In this document: piece by piece, positions 7,856 to 17,999 of the stretch
Layout: every line of letters begins with the position of its first letter
Numbering within the stretch: the stretch's first letter is position 1
Source: Anaerolineae bacterium
Lineage (GTDB): Bacteria > Chloroflexota > Anaerolineae > Aggregatilineales > Phototrophicaceae
DNA: 64,000 nucleotides
Direction: 5' to 3'
Assembly (NCBI GenBank): GCA_022843385.1
Contig: JALHNT010000009.1
Coordinates: forward strand, 1-64,000
The notes under the pieces: generated by a model
Database searches by the model: none
Told to the model about the DNA's origin: nothing
The model's input: the letters and a program-made list of their open reading frames with translations, nothing else
Translations under genes and position numbers: made by a program

Positions 7856-8485
7856 TCATTTAACAAATCCCTGCTGAATGGCGATGCTGACCGCTTCCAC
7901 CCGGCTGCTAGCGTTCAGCTTGTTCAACAAATTGCTGACATGGAACTTGATGGTCGAGCGCGAAACAACCAATTGCTGAGCAATTTCGCTGTTGCTCATC
8001 CCCCGACTCATCAACTCCAGCACTTCCCGCTCTCGCTGGGTGAAGTCCGGCGCAGGCATCGGCGGCGCGCTGACCAATGCTCGCCCAGCAGCCGGAGACA
8101 GAGTGATCTGATCTTTCAGACAGGCTCGAATGGCGCTTGCCAGATCATCGCTGCTGGTATCCTTCAGCAGATAGCCGACTGCACCCGCTTCGAGCATTTC
8201 GCGCACCTGCTGCGGCTGGACGAAGGTGCTTAAGCCTAACACTCGAATGTGAGGGAAGTGCTGCATGATAAGGCGGGTGGCCTCCGCACCGCTCATCTCC
8301 GGCATGACCATATCCATCAGAACCACATCAGGCCGGAACTGCTGGCAGGCGGCCACGGCATCTTCACCAGAAGCCGCTTCGCCTGCCCATACCAGACCGG
8401 GCTGATAATTGACAAACATCGCCAACCCGCGCCGGATGACTTCATGATCGTCAACAACCAGAACACGTATGACGCTATCGGTCAT
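7856..8485 (-). CDS. NarL/FixJ-type response regulator with LuxR HTH
   Basis: A 209-residue transcription factor with an N-terminal receiver (VLVVDDHEVIRRGLAM, phosphoacceptor Asp in VVLMDMVMPEMSG, Lys in GYLLKDT) and a C-terminal LuxR-type HTH. The HTH runs from about residue 145 and carries FTQREREVLELMSRGMSN and VVSRSTIKFHVSNLLNKL. The start at 8485 overlaps the stop of the upstream kinase gene as ATGA, so the two are translationally coupled and almost certainly form a cognate two-component pair. Phosphorylation should promote DNA binding. Target genes cannot be read from this window. Confidence 0.92.
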   Translation of the reverse strand: MTDSVIRVLVVDDHEVIRRGLAMFVNYQPGLVWAGEAASGEDAVAACQQFRPDVVLMDMVMPEMSGAEATRLIMQHFPHIRVLGLSTFVQPQQVREMLEAGAVGYLLKDTSSDDLASAIRACLKDQITLSPAAGRALVSAPPMPAPDFTQREREVLELMSRGMSNSEIAQQLVVSRSTIKFHVSNLLNKLNASSRVEAVSIAIQQGFVK

Positions 8486-11400
8486 GGCTGATTCCATTCC
8501 AGTTCAATGCGAGTCCCTTGCCCCGGCTGGCTGAGCGTGACAAGTGTCGCGCCGATGGATTGAGCGCGTTCATGCATAATTCTGAGGCCAAACTGGCTCT
8601 TGGGCAAGTTACTCATGTCGAAGCCACGCCCATCGTCGGTAATGACCAGGCGGGCCTGCTGGTTTTGCCAGGTGAACGAGACCTCAATCTGACTGGCGCG
8701 AGCATGTTTGATGATGTTGCTCAACGCTTCCTGGGCTATGCGGTAAAACACCACCTGTGGATCAGGCGGCAGGATGACAGACGCTTTATCCACCAGCAGT
8801 GCCACCGGGATCTGGGTATGGCCGGTGGTGGCATCAGCCAGGTGTTTGAGCAGCTTGTGCAGATCAGTCTCCAGCAGAGCGCGCGGACGGAGTTCCGCCA
8901 ACAGGTTGCGCATCTCGGCCAATGCGCCACGCGTCAGGCGGCGCAGTTCAGCCAGCGCATTGCGCACTTCATCCGGTGACTGCTTCTCCCAGATGCGCGG
9001 CAGCGTTTCAGCAACCACGCTGGCCGAAAAGAGTGTCTGACTGACTGCGTCATGCAAATCGCGCGCCAGGCGCTGGCGTTCTTCCATGGTCGCCAGCTCA
9101 GAGGCTTGCTTGAACAGGCGAGCATTCTGAATAGCAACGGCTGCCTGATTGACAAAAACCTGTAGCCGTTCGGCATGCGAAGTATCGAAAAAGCTGGGGA
9201 AGCGGCTGCGCAGATGAACGAAACCGACAACTTCGTCCTCCAGTTTGATCGGCACGCCTAGAAAAGCCGGTAGCAGTCGTACATCAGGAAACATCTTGAT
9301 CCAGTTAGGGATCGATTCAGTATCCGGAATAATGACGATTTCAGGGTTACTCATGACAGCAGTCAGCACGGGACTCTCGTCAATATCAAAGAGATGCGTC
9401 GGCGGCACCTGGTCGAGCAAAGCAGATCCATGACCATGATGGCGGACGATGCGCATCTGCTCGCCTTCGACCAGCAAGATCATGGCCGCATCATGCGGCA
9501 CTACCATGCCAATTTTCGACAAGACACTGTCCAGCACTTCATCGAGGTCGAGCGTTCGGCTTAAAGTCTGCGCAATATCGCGAAAGGCTTCGGCCAGTGC
9601 GCGCTGTTCACGTTCAGCCGTTTCGATGCGCTTGCGCTCAGTGATGTCGAACATGGTGGCGCGGCTCATGAGGAAACGACCTTCATCATCGTAAGCCGCG
9701 GTAGCATTAAGCAACACAATCAGGGTAGAGCCGTCTTTGCGCCGCAGTTCATACTCCAGATCACTGACCGAGCCGCGTATCTTGAACAGAGGGAATTCAT
9801 GCCGGTGAATGGCCGCACTTTCTTCGGTCAGAATATAGGAAAATGGATGCTGCCCGACCAATTCTTCACGGGTATATCCCAGCCACGACAATTCGGTGTC
9901 ATTGATTTGCAGGAAGAAGCCATCTGGCCCCAGCGAATGATAGCCGCACGGGGCATGGTTGTAGAGGTCGCCGACCATCCGGCTGTACTCTTCCAGTTGG
10001 TGCTCGATGAATTTGCGTGCGGTAATGTCCAGGCTGGTGCCTACCAGGCCAATGATTTGTCCTTTGGGGTCTCGCAGGGGAATCTTGTTGGTCAACTGCC
10101 ACATGATTTCGCCAGCATAGTTGATGGTTTTCTCTTCACGATTCAGAACACCCTGGCCCGTCTCGAGGACCTCGCGATCAATTTCGCTGAACTCGCGGGC
10201 AATCGCTTCCGGAAACAAATCAAACACCGTCTTGCCAATCATCTCCTCAGCCGGAATGCCCAGCGCCATTGCATTTGAGTTGTTGGTCGTCATGTAGACA
10301 CCCGTCCGGTCCTTGACATAGACCATCTCTGGCAGACTATCGATCAGGGTGCGCAGCAGGTTACGTTCGCGAATCAATTGTTCTTCTGCAACTTTGCGCT
10401 CGGTAATGTCCTGGGCAACGCCGTAGAAAGTGACGACCCGGTTTTCTCTGGCGTCCCATACTGGCTGCCGCCGCACATTGAGCCATACAATCCGACCATC
10501 TTTGGTTATGACACGAAACTCACTGGCTGCCGCCTGACCACTCAGCACCAGTTCAAGATCACGATCCTGCACATACGCATCATCCGGATGGAGGATCGAC
10601 AGGTCAGATCGGCTCTGACGAAACTCGTTCACTTCGTAGCCGCTGATCCTGACAAACGAGTCCGTCATCCACTTGATGTGCAGCGTTCTGTCCGAAGCCA
10701 CGATGACCGAATAGGCAAAATCAGAGATGATGGATGAGATGATGCGGTAGCGTTCTTCACTGGCCTGCAATTCGGTGTAGATGCGAGCGCGGCTGATGGC
10801 AATGCTGACCTGCTGACTGAGCACTTCAATTAATGCCAGGTCGTCATCGGTCAAGGCATTTTCATCGGTTGACTCGATGTTCAGCACACCAATGACATGC
10901 TGCTGGTCAAACAGGGGAACACATAACTCAGACCGCACATCCGGGACAGCATGGATGAACTCTGGCTCCTGACTGACATCTTTTATCAGCGTTGACTTGC
11001 CGGTACGAAACACCCGCGCCATCACACCGGACTTAATAGGAATCCGATCATGCACCTGGTCATAACCATGTTGATGCTGAAGCAGCAGAAATCCATTGTC
11101 GTGCAGATATAAACTGACGAGGGTATAGCCAAAAGTCTCGGCGATAATCTCGACGACGCGTTCAATCAGCGGTCTTAATTCCATTTGACCGGCTACCAGA
11201 CTGCGAACATCATCCAGCAGGCGGAGTTCCTGTGCCTGGCGCTGAGAGGCGGCCCACAACGCGCGATAACGATCTTCGTTCTGTCGAAGTTCACTGTACA
11301 AACGTGTGCGTTCCAGCCCCACCCCGATGTCATGCGCCAATGTCTCCATAAGGCGCTGATCCTGTTCCGTCAGCGCGACACCTGCCGCCGATTGAATGTT

Positions 11401-12801
11401 CATGACACCGACCACCCGTCCGCGATCTCGCAGCGGCACCACAAGCTGAGAAGTGTTACTATCAGATGAGTCCGCTGCAATCGGTTGCACAGTGCCATCT
11501 GCGACCCACTCCAGCTGACCGACCCGAACCCCCCGTCCGGCAAGCTCATGACTGATTGGTATCTCCGAGACCAGATTCGGATCCCCTACCTGGTGTTGCA
11601 AGCGAAAGAGATTCCCTTCAGCCAGATACAGTCCCACGATGGGATAACCAAAAATGCTGGCAATCTGCTCCACAATTCCGCGGACCATTTGGTTGCGATC
11701 AATGGCCGCAGCGATCACTGTGCGCGCCTGTTCCAGCAATTTGAGTTCCTGGGCGTAACGCTGGCTGGCACTAAGCAGCGATCGATACTGTTCTTCGCGC
11801 TGAAAGGCGTCGTCCTGTACCTGCCTACGATCCGTAACATCTGTCATAATCCCCAGAATCTGAACTGGCATCCCTGCCGCATTGCGACTGAAGACCATTT
11901 CACGGGTGAACAACCAGCGCCACCTCCCATCGCGGTGCCTGGCGCGAAACTCATAAGTCACCGTCTCTCCATCCGGCAGTGACCAGAAGCGACCATATTG
12001 CTCGACTACACAGGGCAAGTCATCGGGGTGAACGACCTCGATCAGCGAGAACAAGGTACTTGACTTAACCTGAGAAGCAGGGACTCCCAGGATGCGTTCG
12101 ATACTATCGTTCTGATAAATCGTGCGCGATTGTTCAATATCAACAATATAAATGCTATCTGGAACCAATTCGGCAATACGTTCAGCAAAGCGCTGGCTGT
12201 AGCGCGCTGCTTCCTCGGCTTGTTTGCGTTCCGTGATGTCAGTAGCGATACCACAAATGCCATACAGATTTTTCACGGAGTCAACTACGGGGAATTTGTT
12301 GAGGATGTAGGTCTTGCCATTTGCCTGAACGTCGATCAGAAGTCCATCGGGTGCGATATGCGCTTTCCGGTCGCTGGTGATGAAGTTATCCGCCAGCTCG
12401 GGGCTGAACAATTCGTAATCGGTTTTGCCAATCATGTCCTGCCGAGTCAGGTGATGAGTTTGTGCCAGCGCAGCACTCACCAGCACATAGCGACCATCGG
12501 CATCTTTGGCGAAGATAATGTTTGCATGATGGTCAAGAATGGCCTGAAGGTACCCCTCGGTTCGTTCACGGGAACGGTGTTCATATGCCGCCTGACGAGA
12601 AATCATATGAAAGAGGTAGAAACTCAAGATGCTGCTCGCCACCGCGCTACAGGCCAACAGGAGCAGAGCCAGCTCAATTGGCTGCTCCATGTGACGATGC
12701 TCAATGAATTGCAGGAGCAAAAGCAGACTGTTCAGCGCGATGGTCGCCAGCAAAATGAGGCTGACTCGCCTCGGATGATCGATGACATTCAGGTTATACA
12801 T
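8482..12801 (-). CDS. Large multi-PAS/GAF sensor histidine kinase, NarL-partner type
   Basis: A 1439-residue membrane-linked kinase. Two helices near residues 13-33 and 41-66 anchor it, with almost nothing outside. The order is then about: PAS (85-195), PAS (205-330), GAF (350-500), GAF (515-670), three PAS (685-1060), GAF (1070-1220), a HisKA_3 dimerisation helix with RLARDLHDAVSQTLFSA holding the phosphorylated His, and a C-terminal HATPase with ITDDGRGFD. Three GAF and five PAS modules suggest that several small ligands or redox/light signals are read inside the cell. The stop overlaps the start of the NarL-type regulator downstream (ATGA). Divergent from the receiver gene at 13036. Domain boundaries are estimates by eye. 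Confidence 0.93.
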   Translation of the reverse strand: MYNLNVIDHPRRVSLILLATIALNSLLLLLQFIEHRHMEQPIELALLLLACSAVASSILSFYLFHMISRQAAYEHRSRERTEGYLQAILDHHANIIFAKDADGRYVLVSAALAQTHHLTRQDMIGKTDYELFSPELADNFITSDRKAHIAPDGLLIDVQANGKTYILNKFPVVDSVKNLYGICGIATDITERKQAEEAARYSQRFAERIAELVPDSIYIVDIEQSRTIYQNDSIERILGVPASQVKSSTLFSLIEVVHPDDLPCVVEQYGRFWSLPDGETVTYEFRARHRDGRWRWLFTREMVFSRNAAGMPVQILGIMTDVTDRRQVQDDAFQREEQYRSLLSASQRYAQELKLLEQARTVIAAAIDRNQMVRGIVEQIASIFGYPIVGLYLAEGNLFRLQHQVGDPNLVSEIPISHELAGRGVRVGQLEWVADGTVQPIAADSSDSNTSQLVVPLRDRGRVVGVMNIQSAAGVALTEQDQRLMETLAHDIGVGLERTRLYSELRQNEDRYRALWAASQRQAQELRLLDDVRSLVAGQMELRPLIERVVEIIAETFGYTLVSLYLHDNGFLLLQHQHGYDQVHDRIPIKSGVMARVFRTGKSTLIKDVSQEPEFIHAVPDVRSELCVPLFDQQHVIGVLNIESTDENALTDDDLALIEVLSQQVSIAISRARIYTELQASEERYRIISSIISDFAYSVIVASDRTLHIKWMTDSFVRISGYEVNEFRQSRSDLSILHPDDAYVQDRDLELVLSGQAAASEFRVITKDGRIVWLNVRRQPVWDARENRVVTFYGVAQDITERKVAEEQLIRERNLLRTLIDSLPEMVYVKDRTGVYMTTNNSNAMALGIPAEEMIGKTVFDLFPEAIAREFSEIDREVLETGQGVLNREEKTINYAGEIMWQLTNKIPLRDPKGQIIGLVGTSLDITARKFIEHQLEEYSRMVGDLYNHAPCGYHSLGPDGFFLQINDTELSWLGYTREELVGQHPFSYILTEESAAIHRHEFPLFKIRGSVSDLEYELRRKDGSTLIVLLNATAAYDDEGRFLMSRATMFDITERKRIETAEREQRALAEAFRDIAQTLSRTLDLDEVLDSVLSKIGMVVPHDAAMILLVEGEQMRIVRHHGHGSALLDQVPPTHLFDIDESPVLTAVMSNPEIVIIPDTESIPNWIKMFPDVRLLPAFLGVPIKLEDEVVGFVHLRSRFPSFFDTSHAERLQVFVNQAAVAIQNARLFKQASELATMEERQRLARDLHDAVSQTLFSASVVAETLPRIWEKQSPDEVRNALAELRRLTRGALAEMRNLLAELRPRALLETDLHKLLKHLADATTGHTQIPVALLVDKASVILPPDPQVVFYRIAQEALSNIIKHARASQIEVSFTWQNQQARLVITDDGRGFDMSNLPKSQFGLRIMHERAQSIGATLVTLSQPGQGTRIELEWNQP

Positions 12802-12909
12802 ATCATTAATGCTCTAGGGATGCCCTTATCATCTATTATAGTAGAGAGGAATAGGTATCGTGCGAGTTATCCGTGTGATTTAGATGATATAGTGAAATGG
12901 TACGATTAT

Positions 12910-12927
12910 CCTAGCCCGGTGGCTAGG
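12910..12927. promoter_or_regulatory. Short hairpin in the divergent intergenic region
   Basis: CCTAGCC-CGGT-GGCTAGG, a perfect seven-base inverted repeat between the divergent sensor kinase and receiver genes. It could be an operator or an RNA hairpin in the leader of the plus-strand operon. No T-tract follows, so it is not a classical terminator. The rest of the 234-base gap is AT-richer, with a TATAAT-like hexamer on the minus strand near 12835-12840. Confidence 0.3.
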
Positions 12928-13035
12928 CCATTGGTACAGTCATAAACGCTAATCAAAAACCCACCATCACCCTGACGATTAGATCAGGTATGATGACCGT
13001 ATGACAGCAAACTAAAGGCTAGAGGAGCAAGTCTC

Positions 13036-13428
13036 ATGACACAACCCATCCGCGTGATGATTGTCGACGATCACGATGTTGTCCGCCGGGGATTGACTAT
13101 TTTCTTTCAGGCCTTTGATGACCTGGAACTGGTGGGGGAAGCCACCAATGGTCTGGAAGCAGTTCAACTGGCAGACCAGTTCAAGCCAGATGTGGTGCTG
13201 ATGGATCTCATTATGCCAGAGATGGATGGCGTCACCGCGACGCGCCATATTCGCAGCAAGCACCCTGAAATTCAGGTTATCGCCCTGACCAGTTTCCAGG
13301 ATGATGAGTCGGTTGAAGCCATGATGAAGGCTGGTGCAGTCGGTTATCTGCTGAAAAACGCTTCGATTGACGAGCTTGCCAGTACCATTCTTTCGGCCAG
13401 CAAAGCTGCTCATCCGCAGTCGAATTGA
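13036..13428 (+). CDS. Stand-alone response regulator receiver protein
   Basis: A 130-residue receiver with MIVDDHDVVRRGLTIFF, phosphoacceptor Asp in VVLMDLIMPEMDG, Thr in VIALTSF and Lys in GYLLKNAS. It is a NarL-type receiver without the DNA-binding half, closely similar to the protein at 7308-7772 on the other side of the sensor kinase. A good ribosome site (AGAGGAG) precedes the ATG. It is the first gene of a plus-strand set with the cyclase-like/receiver fusion and the receiver-kinase hybrid. It probably relays or competes for phosphate from the large kinase (inference). Confidence 0.88.
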   Translation: MTQPIRVMIVDDHDVVRRGLTIFFQAFDDLELVGEATNGLEAVQLADQFKPDVVLMDLIMPEMDGVTATRHIRSKHPEIQVIALTSFQDDESVEAMMKAGAVGYLLKNASIDELASTILSASKAAHPQSN

Positions 13429-13439
13429 GCAGCAGGCAG

Positions 13440-14396
13440 ATGGTTGTGGATAAGCCTTCCAATGCACGCTGGGTTAGCAAACCGAATGCCGTGGTACTGG
13501 CAGCCAGCATTCAAACCTTCAAAGACGAAGCAACGCGTTCGACGGTCATCGGAACGCTGGAATACATCATTGAGAAATATGGCGCGATCTCGCTGGGAAG
13601 CGATGCTGATTTTCTGTTAGCCGCCTTCAATGTGCCGATGGATGTGCCAGTGCCAGCCTATCTGGCCGTAATGTGCGCCCTGGAAATGGAGCAGGTCTTT
13701 CTGGGTCTGCATCCAGCCCCTGATTCTGATTACGGTTGCCTGTCCATTGGCATTGATAAGGGATCTGTCACGATCACCAGTGCCGCACCGCCCAGCTATG
13801 AAGCTGAAGGTGAGCCGATACACATCAGCCGGGAACTTACACAACTGGGCATCTGTGGCGAGGTCGTCCTGTCTCCCATTGTCTACAACGATGTCAGCAT
13901 GTTGGCCGACACGCTGGGAATCGTCGCCCACAGCGAAGAACCCTCGGAAAGGAACGGGGAGCCAGTCTATCGGCTCTCGGCATCCCAGGCACAACCACTT
14001 CATGTGCGACACCTCAGCTCTGTTATCCCAGCCCGGCATGGCTCACAGGTATTGATCGGTGAGGATGATCCAGCTTTGCGCGCCCTGTTCGCTAAAGTAT
14101 TGAAGAATGCGGGTTTCAGCGTCACGGTGGCCCATAATGGCTACGAAACGCTGCATCACCTGCGGCAGAACCTGCCGGATGTCCTAGTGGTGGACTGGGG
14201 TTTGCCGGTTATTTCTGGTGGTGAACTCATCCGTCAGGTGCGCGCGCTGCCCACCTCCAAACCAGTCTATATTGTTCTGGTCACTGGCAATCACCTGGCT
14301 CTGCAAAGTGCCGAGGCCGAGATGGTAGATTTAACATTCATTAAACCCATAAGTCCGCGCGATCTGGTAAACTTTGTCAAGCGCTTCATCAGTTGA
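13440..14396 (+). CDS. Cyclase-homology domain fused to a response regulator receiver
   Basis: A 318-residue protein. Residues about 15-180 resemble a class III nucleotide cyclase fold: an opening NAVVLAASIQTF, then EYIIEKYGA, GCLSIGIDKGSVTIT, and a C-terminal QLGICGEVVLSPIVYNDV. The two metal-binding aspartates and the purine-specifying Lys/Asp are not apparent, so it is probably catalytically inactive and may bind a nucleotide or partner. A receiver follows (about 200-318) with IGEDDPALRALF, phosphoacceptor Asp in VLVVDWGLPV and Lys in FIKPIS. A TTG at 13425 overlapping the previous stop is an alternative start. ATG at 13440 is preferred because AGCAGG lies just before it. Confidence 0.75.
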   Translation: MVVDKPSNARWVSKPNAVVLAASIQTFKDEATRSTVIGTLEYIIEKYGAISLGSDADFLLAAFNVPMDVPVPAYLAVMCALEMEQVFLGLHPAPDSDYGCLSIGIDKGSVTITSAAPPSYEAEGEPIHISRELTQLGICGEVVLSPIVYNDVSMLADTLGIVAHSEEPSERNGEPVYRLSASQAQPLHVRHLSSVIPARHGSQVLIGEDDPALRALFAKVLKNAGFSVTVAHNGYETLHHLRQNLPDVLVVDWGLPVISGGELIRQVRALPTSKPVYIVLVTGNHLALQSAEAEMVDLTFIKPISPRDLVNFVKRFIS

Positions 14397-14421
14397 TGAT
14401 GCTGTACGACCTCAGGAAGTC

Positions 14422-15555
14422 ATGAGCAAGATACTGATTATTGAGGATGATCCTCGCTACAAAGCGATGTTGGCGCGCCTGCTACGGGGGCAACAGCATG
14501 ATGTAATCGAAGCCTCTAATGGCTATTTTGCCCTTGATGTCGCCCAAAGCTATCTGCCCGATGTCATCCTATGCGACATTGAGCTGCCCGAGATGGATGG
14601 TTTCGCCGTGCTGGAAGCGCTCAGCCAGCAACCGGCAACTGCGGACATCCCCTTCATCTTCATGACCGGGCATCATGACCCAGAGTACTTCCGGCGGGGT
14701 ATGAACCTGGGGGCCGATGACTTTCTGACTAAGCCATTCGACATGACGACACTGTTGGCGGCCATCAACCGGCGGTTAGACAAACATAAGCAGCGCCAAC
14801 AGCAATCGCATGAGGCGCTGGACGAACTGCGACGCAATATCGCCTATGCTCTGCCCCATGAATTTCGCACGCCGCTGACGCTCATCATGGGTTATGCCGA
14901 ATTGCTGACTGATGAGCATGGGAAGAATGATCCGGAACTGGCGACAATCGGTCAATCCATCATGGAAGCGGCAGAACGCCTGCATCGCATGAGCGAGAAA
15001 TTCTGGGCATATATTGAGACCGACATCCTCGCCAGCCAACCTGCCGGCAAGCGGCGCCAGTTTCGCCATGCTGATACCCAGGCAGTCCGCAAGATTGGAC
15101 TGTCGCTGGCCGTCCAGCAACAACGCCAGGGTGATATTCATTTCGACATCCAGGAAGATTACGCCCCTATCGCGGATGAAGATCTGGCGCGCATCAGCCG
15201 TGAACTGATCGATAACGCTCTCAAGTTCTCCCAACCCGGTACCCCGATCAAAGTATCAGCACGATCCGACATCGGTATGTTCCGCCTGACGGTCAGCGAT
15301 CAGGGCTTCGGAATGAGCAGTGACGAGGTAAAGCGCATCGGGGCCTATAACCAGTTTGAACGTCCGCTGCGCCAACAACCGGGCATCGGACTTGGGCTGG
15401 CAATTGTGCAGCGACTGGCCCAACTCTACGATGGTCGTCTGGTGATCGATAGCGTACCCGATCATCATACCCATGCCAGTATCCTCATTCCTATCCCACT
15501 CCAGTTGAACTGGGGGGGATTGGACACGCATAATGTAGAAGTCGACACTCGCTGA
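14422..15555 (+). CDS. Receiver-histidine kinase hybrid (REC-HisKA-HATPase)
   Basis: A 377-residue soluble protein. It starts with a receiver (ILIIEDDPRYKAML, Asp in VILCDIELPEMDG, Lys in FLTKPFD), then a short coiled linker rich in Gln, then a HisKA helix with the phosphorylated His in ALPHEFRTPLTLIMGYAE. The HATPase domain follows, with the N-box ELIDNALKFS and G boxes SDQGFGMSSDEV and GIGLGLAIVQRLA. A receiver at the N-terminus of a kinase typically lets an upstream phosphorelay control the kinase. The start at 14422 is chosen because the receiver begins there. It lies 25 bases after the cyclase-like/receiver gene. Confidence 0.9.
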   Translation: MSKILIIEDDPRYKAMLARLLRGQQHDVIEASNGYFALDVAQSYLPDVILCDIELPEMDGFAVLEALSQQPATADIPFIFMTGHHDPEYFRRGMNLGADDFLTKPFDMTTLLAAINRRLDKHKQRQQQSHEALDELRRNIAYALPHEFRTPLTLIMGYAELLTDEHGKNDPELATIGQSIMEAAERLHRMSEKFWAYIETDILASQPAGKRRQFRHADTQAVRKIGLSLAVQQQRQGDIHFDIQEDYAPIADEDLARISRELIDNALKFSQPGTPIKVSARSDIGMFRLTVSDQGFGMSSDEVKRIGAYNQFERPLRQQPGIGLGLAIVQRLAQLYDGRLVIDSVPDHHTHASILIPIPLQLNWGGLDTHNVEVDTR

Positions 15556-15695
15556 GGAAATGATTGAGCGGGTCTGGCGATCATCTGCACTTTGTGCTAA
15601 ACTGCTGGCGATAGTAGTTCGTCCCCTCTGATGCATTTCTTATGCAACATTCATCTTCTCTTTAGCACTCCAACCTCAATTCTGCCAGAATCTGC

Positions 15696-15725
15696 TTGAC
15701 ACAACCCCTAATATTCTGCTAGATT
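15696..15725 (+). promoter_or_regulatory. Probable sigma-A-type promoter of groES-groEL
   Basis: TTGACA at 15696-15701 and TAGATT at 15720-15725, with an 18-base spacer. The CIRCE-like repeat begins 11 bases downstream, where a repressor would block transcription start. Confidence 0.6.
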
Positions 15726-15736
15726 AGTGACGTAAT

Positions 15737-15763
15737 TTAGCACTCTACCGCTGTTAATGCTAA
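15737..15763 (+). promoter_or_regulatory. CIRCE-like element (HrcA operator) before groES
   Basis: TTAGCACTC, nine bases, then TAATGCTAA. The left arm matches the CIRCE consensus exactly and the right arm matches GAGTGCTAA at seven of nine positions. Its place between the promoter and groES is where HrcA operators are found in other bacteria, so heat-shock control by HrcA is likely. No hrcA gene is in the window. Confidence 0.75.
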
Positions 15764-15824
15764 ACAGTGCTGATAACATACGGTAGAGAGCACGCCAATG
15801 GATTATTGAAGGAGGAATTTGGAT

Positions 15825-16130
15825 ATGGCTACAAAAACCGCCCTGAATATGCGGCCGCTGGCTGACCGCGTCATCGTCGAACCGATTGAGCAGGAAGAAG
15901 TGACTTCCACCGGTTTGTACATCCCTGAGACGGCTAAAGAGAAGCCCCAGCAGGGCAACGTTCTGGCCGCCGGCCCCGGACGTACCGATGACAACGGCAA
16001 GATCATCAAGATGGATGTGAAGGCCGGGGACAAGGTGCTGTTCGCCAAGTATGCTGGCACCGAAATCAAGGTGGATGGCAAGAAGCTCCTCATTATGAAG
16101 GAAGCCGACATCCTGGCTATTGTTGAATAA
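15825..16130 (+). CDS. groES: Co-chaperonin GroES
   Basis: The 10-kDa lid of the GroEL chaperonin, 101 residues. [15 protein letters not shown] and the mobile loop ([20 protein letters not shown]) are typical, as are the central AAGPGR and [15 protein letters not shown]. The start at 15825 has GGAGG nine bases upstream. groEL follows 37 bases later with its own ribosome site. The pair is probably controlled by the CIRCE-like operator upstream. Confidence 0.97.
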   Translation: MATKTALNMRPLADRVIVEPIEQEEVTSTGLYIPETAKEKPQQGNVLAAGPGRTDDNGKIIKMDVKAGDKVLFAKYAGTEIKVDGKKLLIMKEADILAIVE

Positions 16131-16161
16131 TCTCATCCCATCATCAAGCATCTGGAGGTAA

Positions 16162-17799
<1,638 letters not shown>

Positions 17800-17834
17800 G
17801 TCGGTTTGAGACAACAGTCTCAGTTGAACTAAAC

Positions 17835-17866
17835 AAAAAGGCGCACCCGGATGAGTGCGCCTTTTT
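17835..17866 (+). terminator. Intrinsic terminator of groES-groEL
   Basis: AAAAAGGCGCAC and GTGCGCCTTTTT form a perfect 12-base stem around an eight-base loop, with the T-run at the 3' side. The A-run on the other side could let it work in both directions. Confidence 0.92.
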
Positions 17867-17999
17867 GATTCATTCGGCACAAGATGAGAGTCTGATAAGA
17901 AGCCGACATCCTGACCAATCGGATCATGGGCTTCCCCCCGTATACGTAGGAGGATCAAGAAAACCATTGATCGGTCATTACACAAGGGGATCTGATTTT

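Noticed and set aside
15819-15824. Earlier TTG start for groES
   Set aside because: ATG at 15825 has a well-placed GGAGG.
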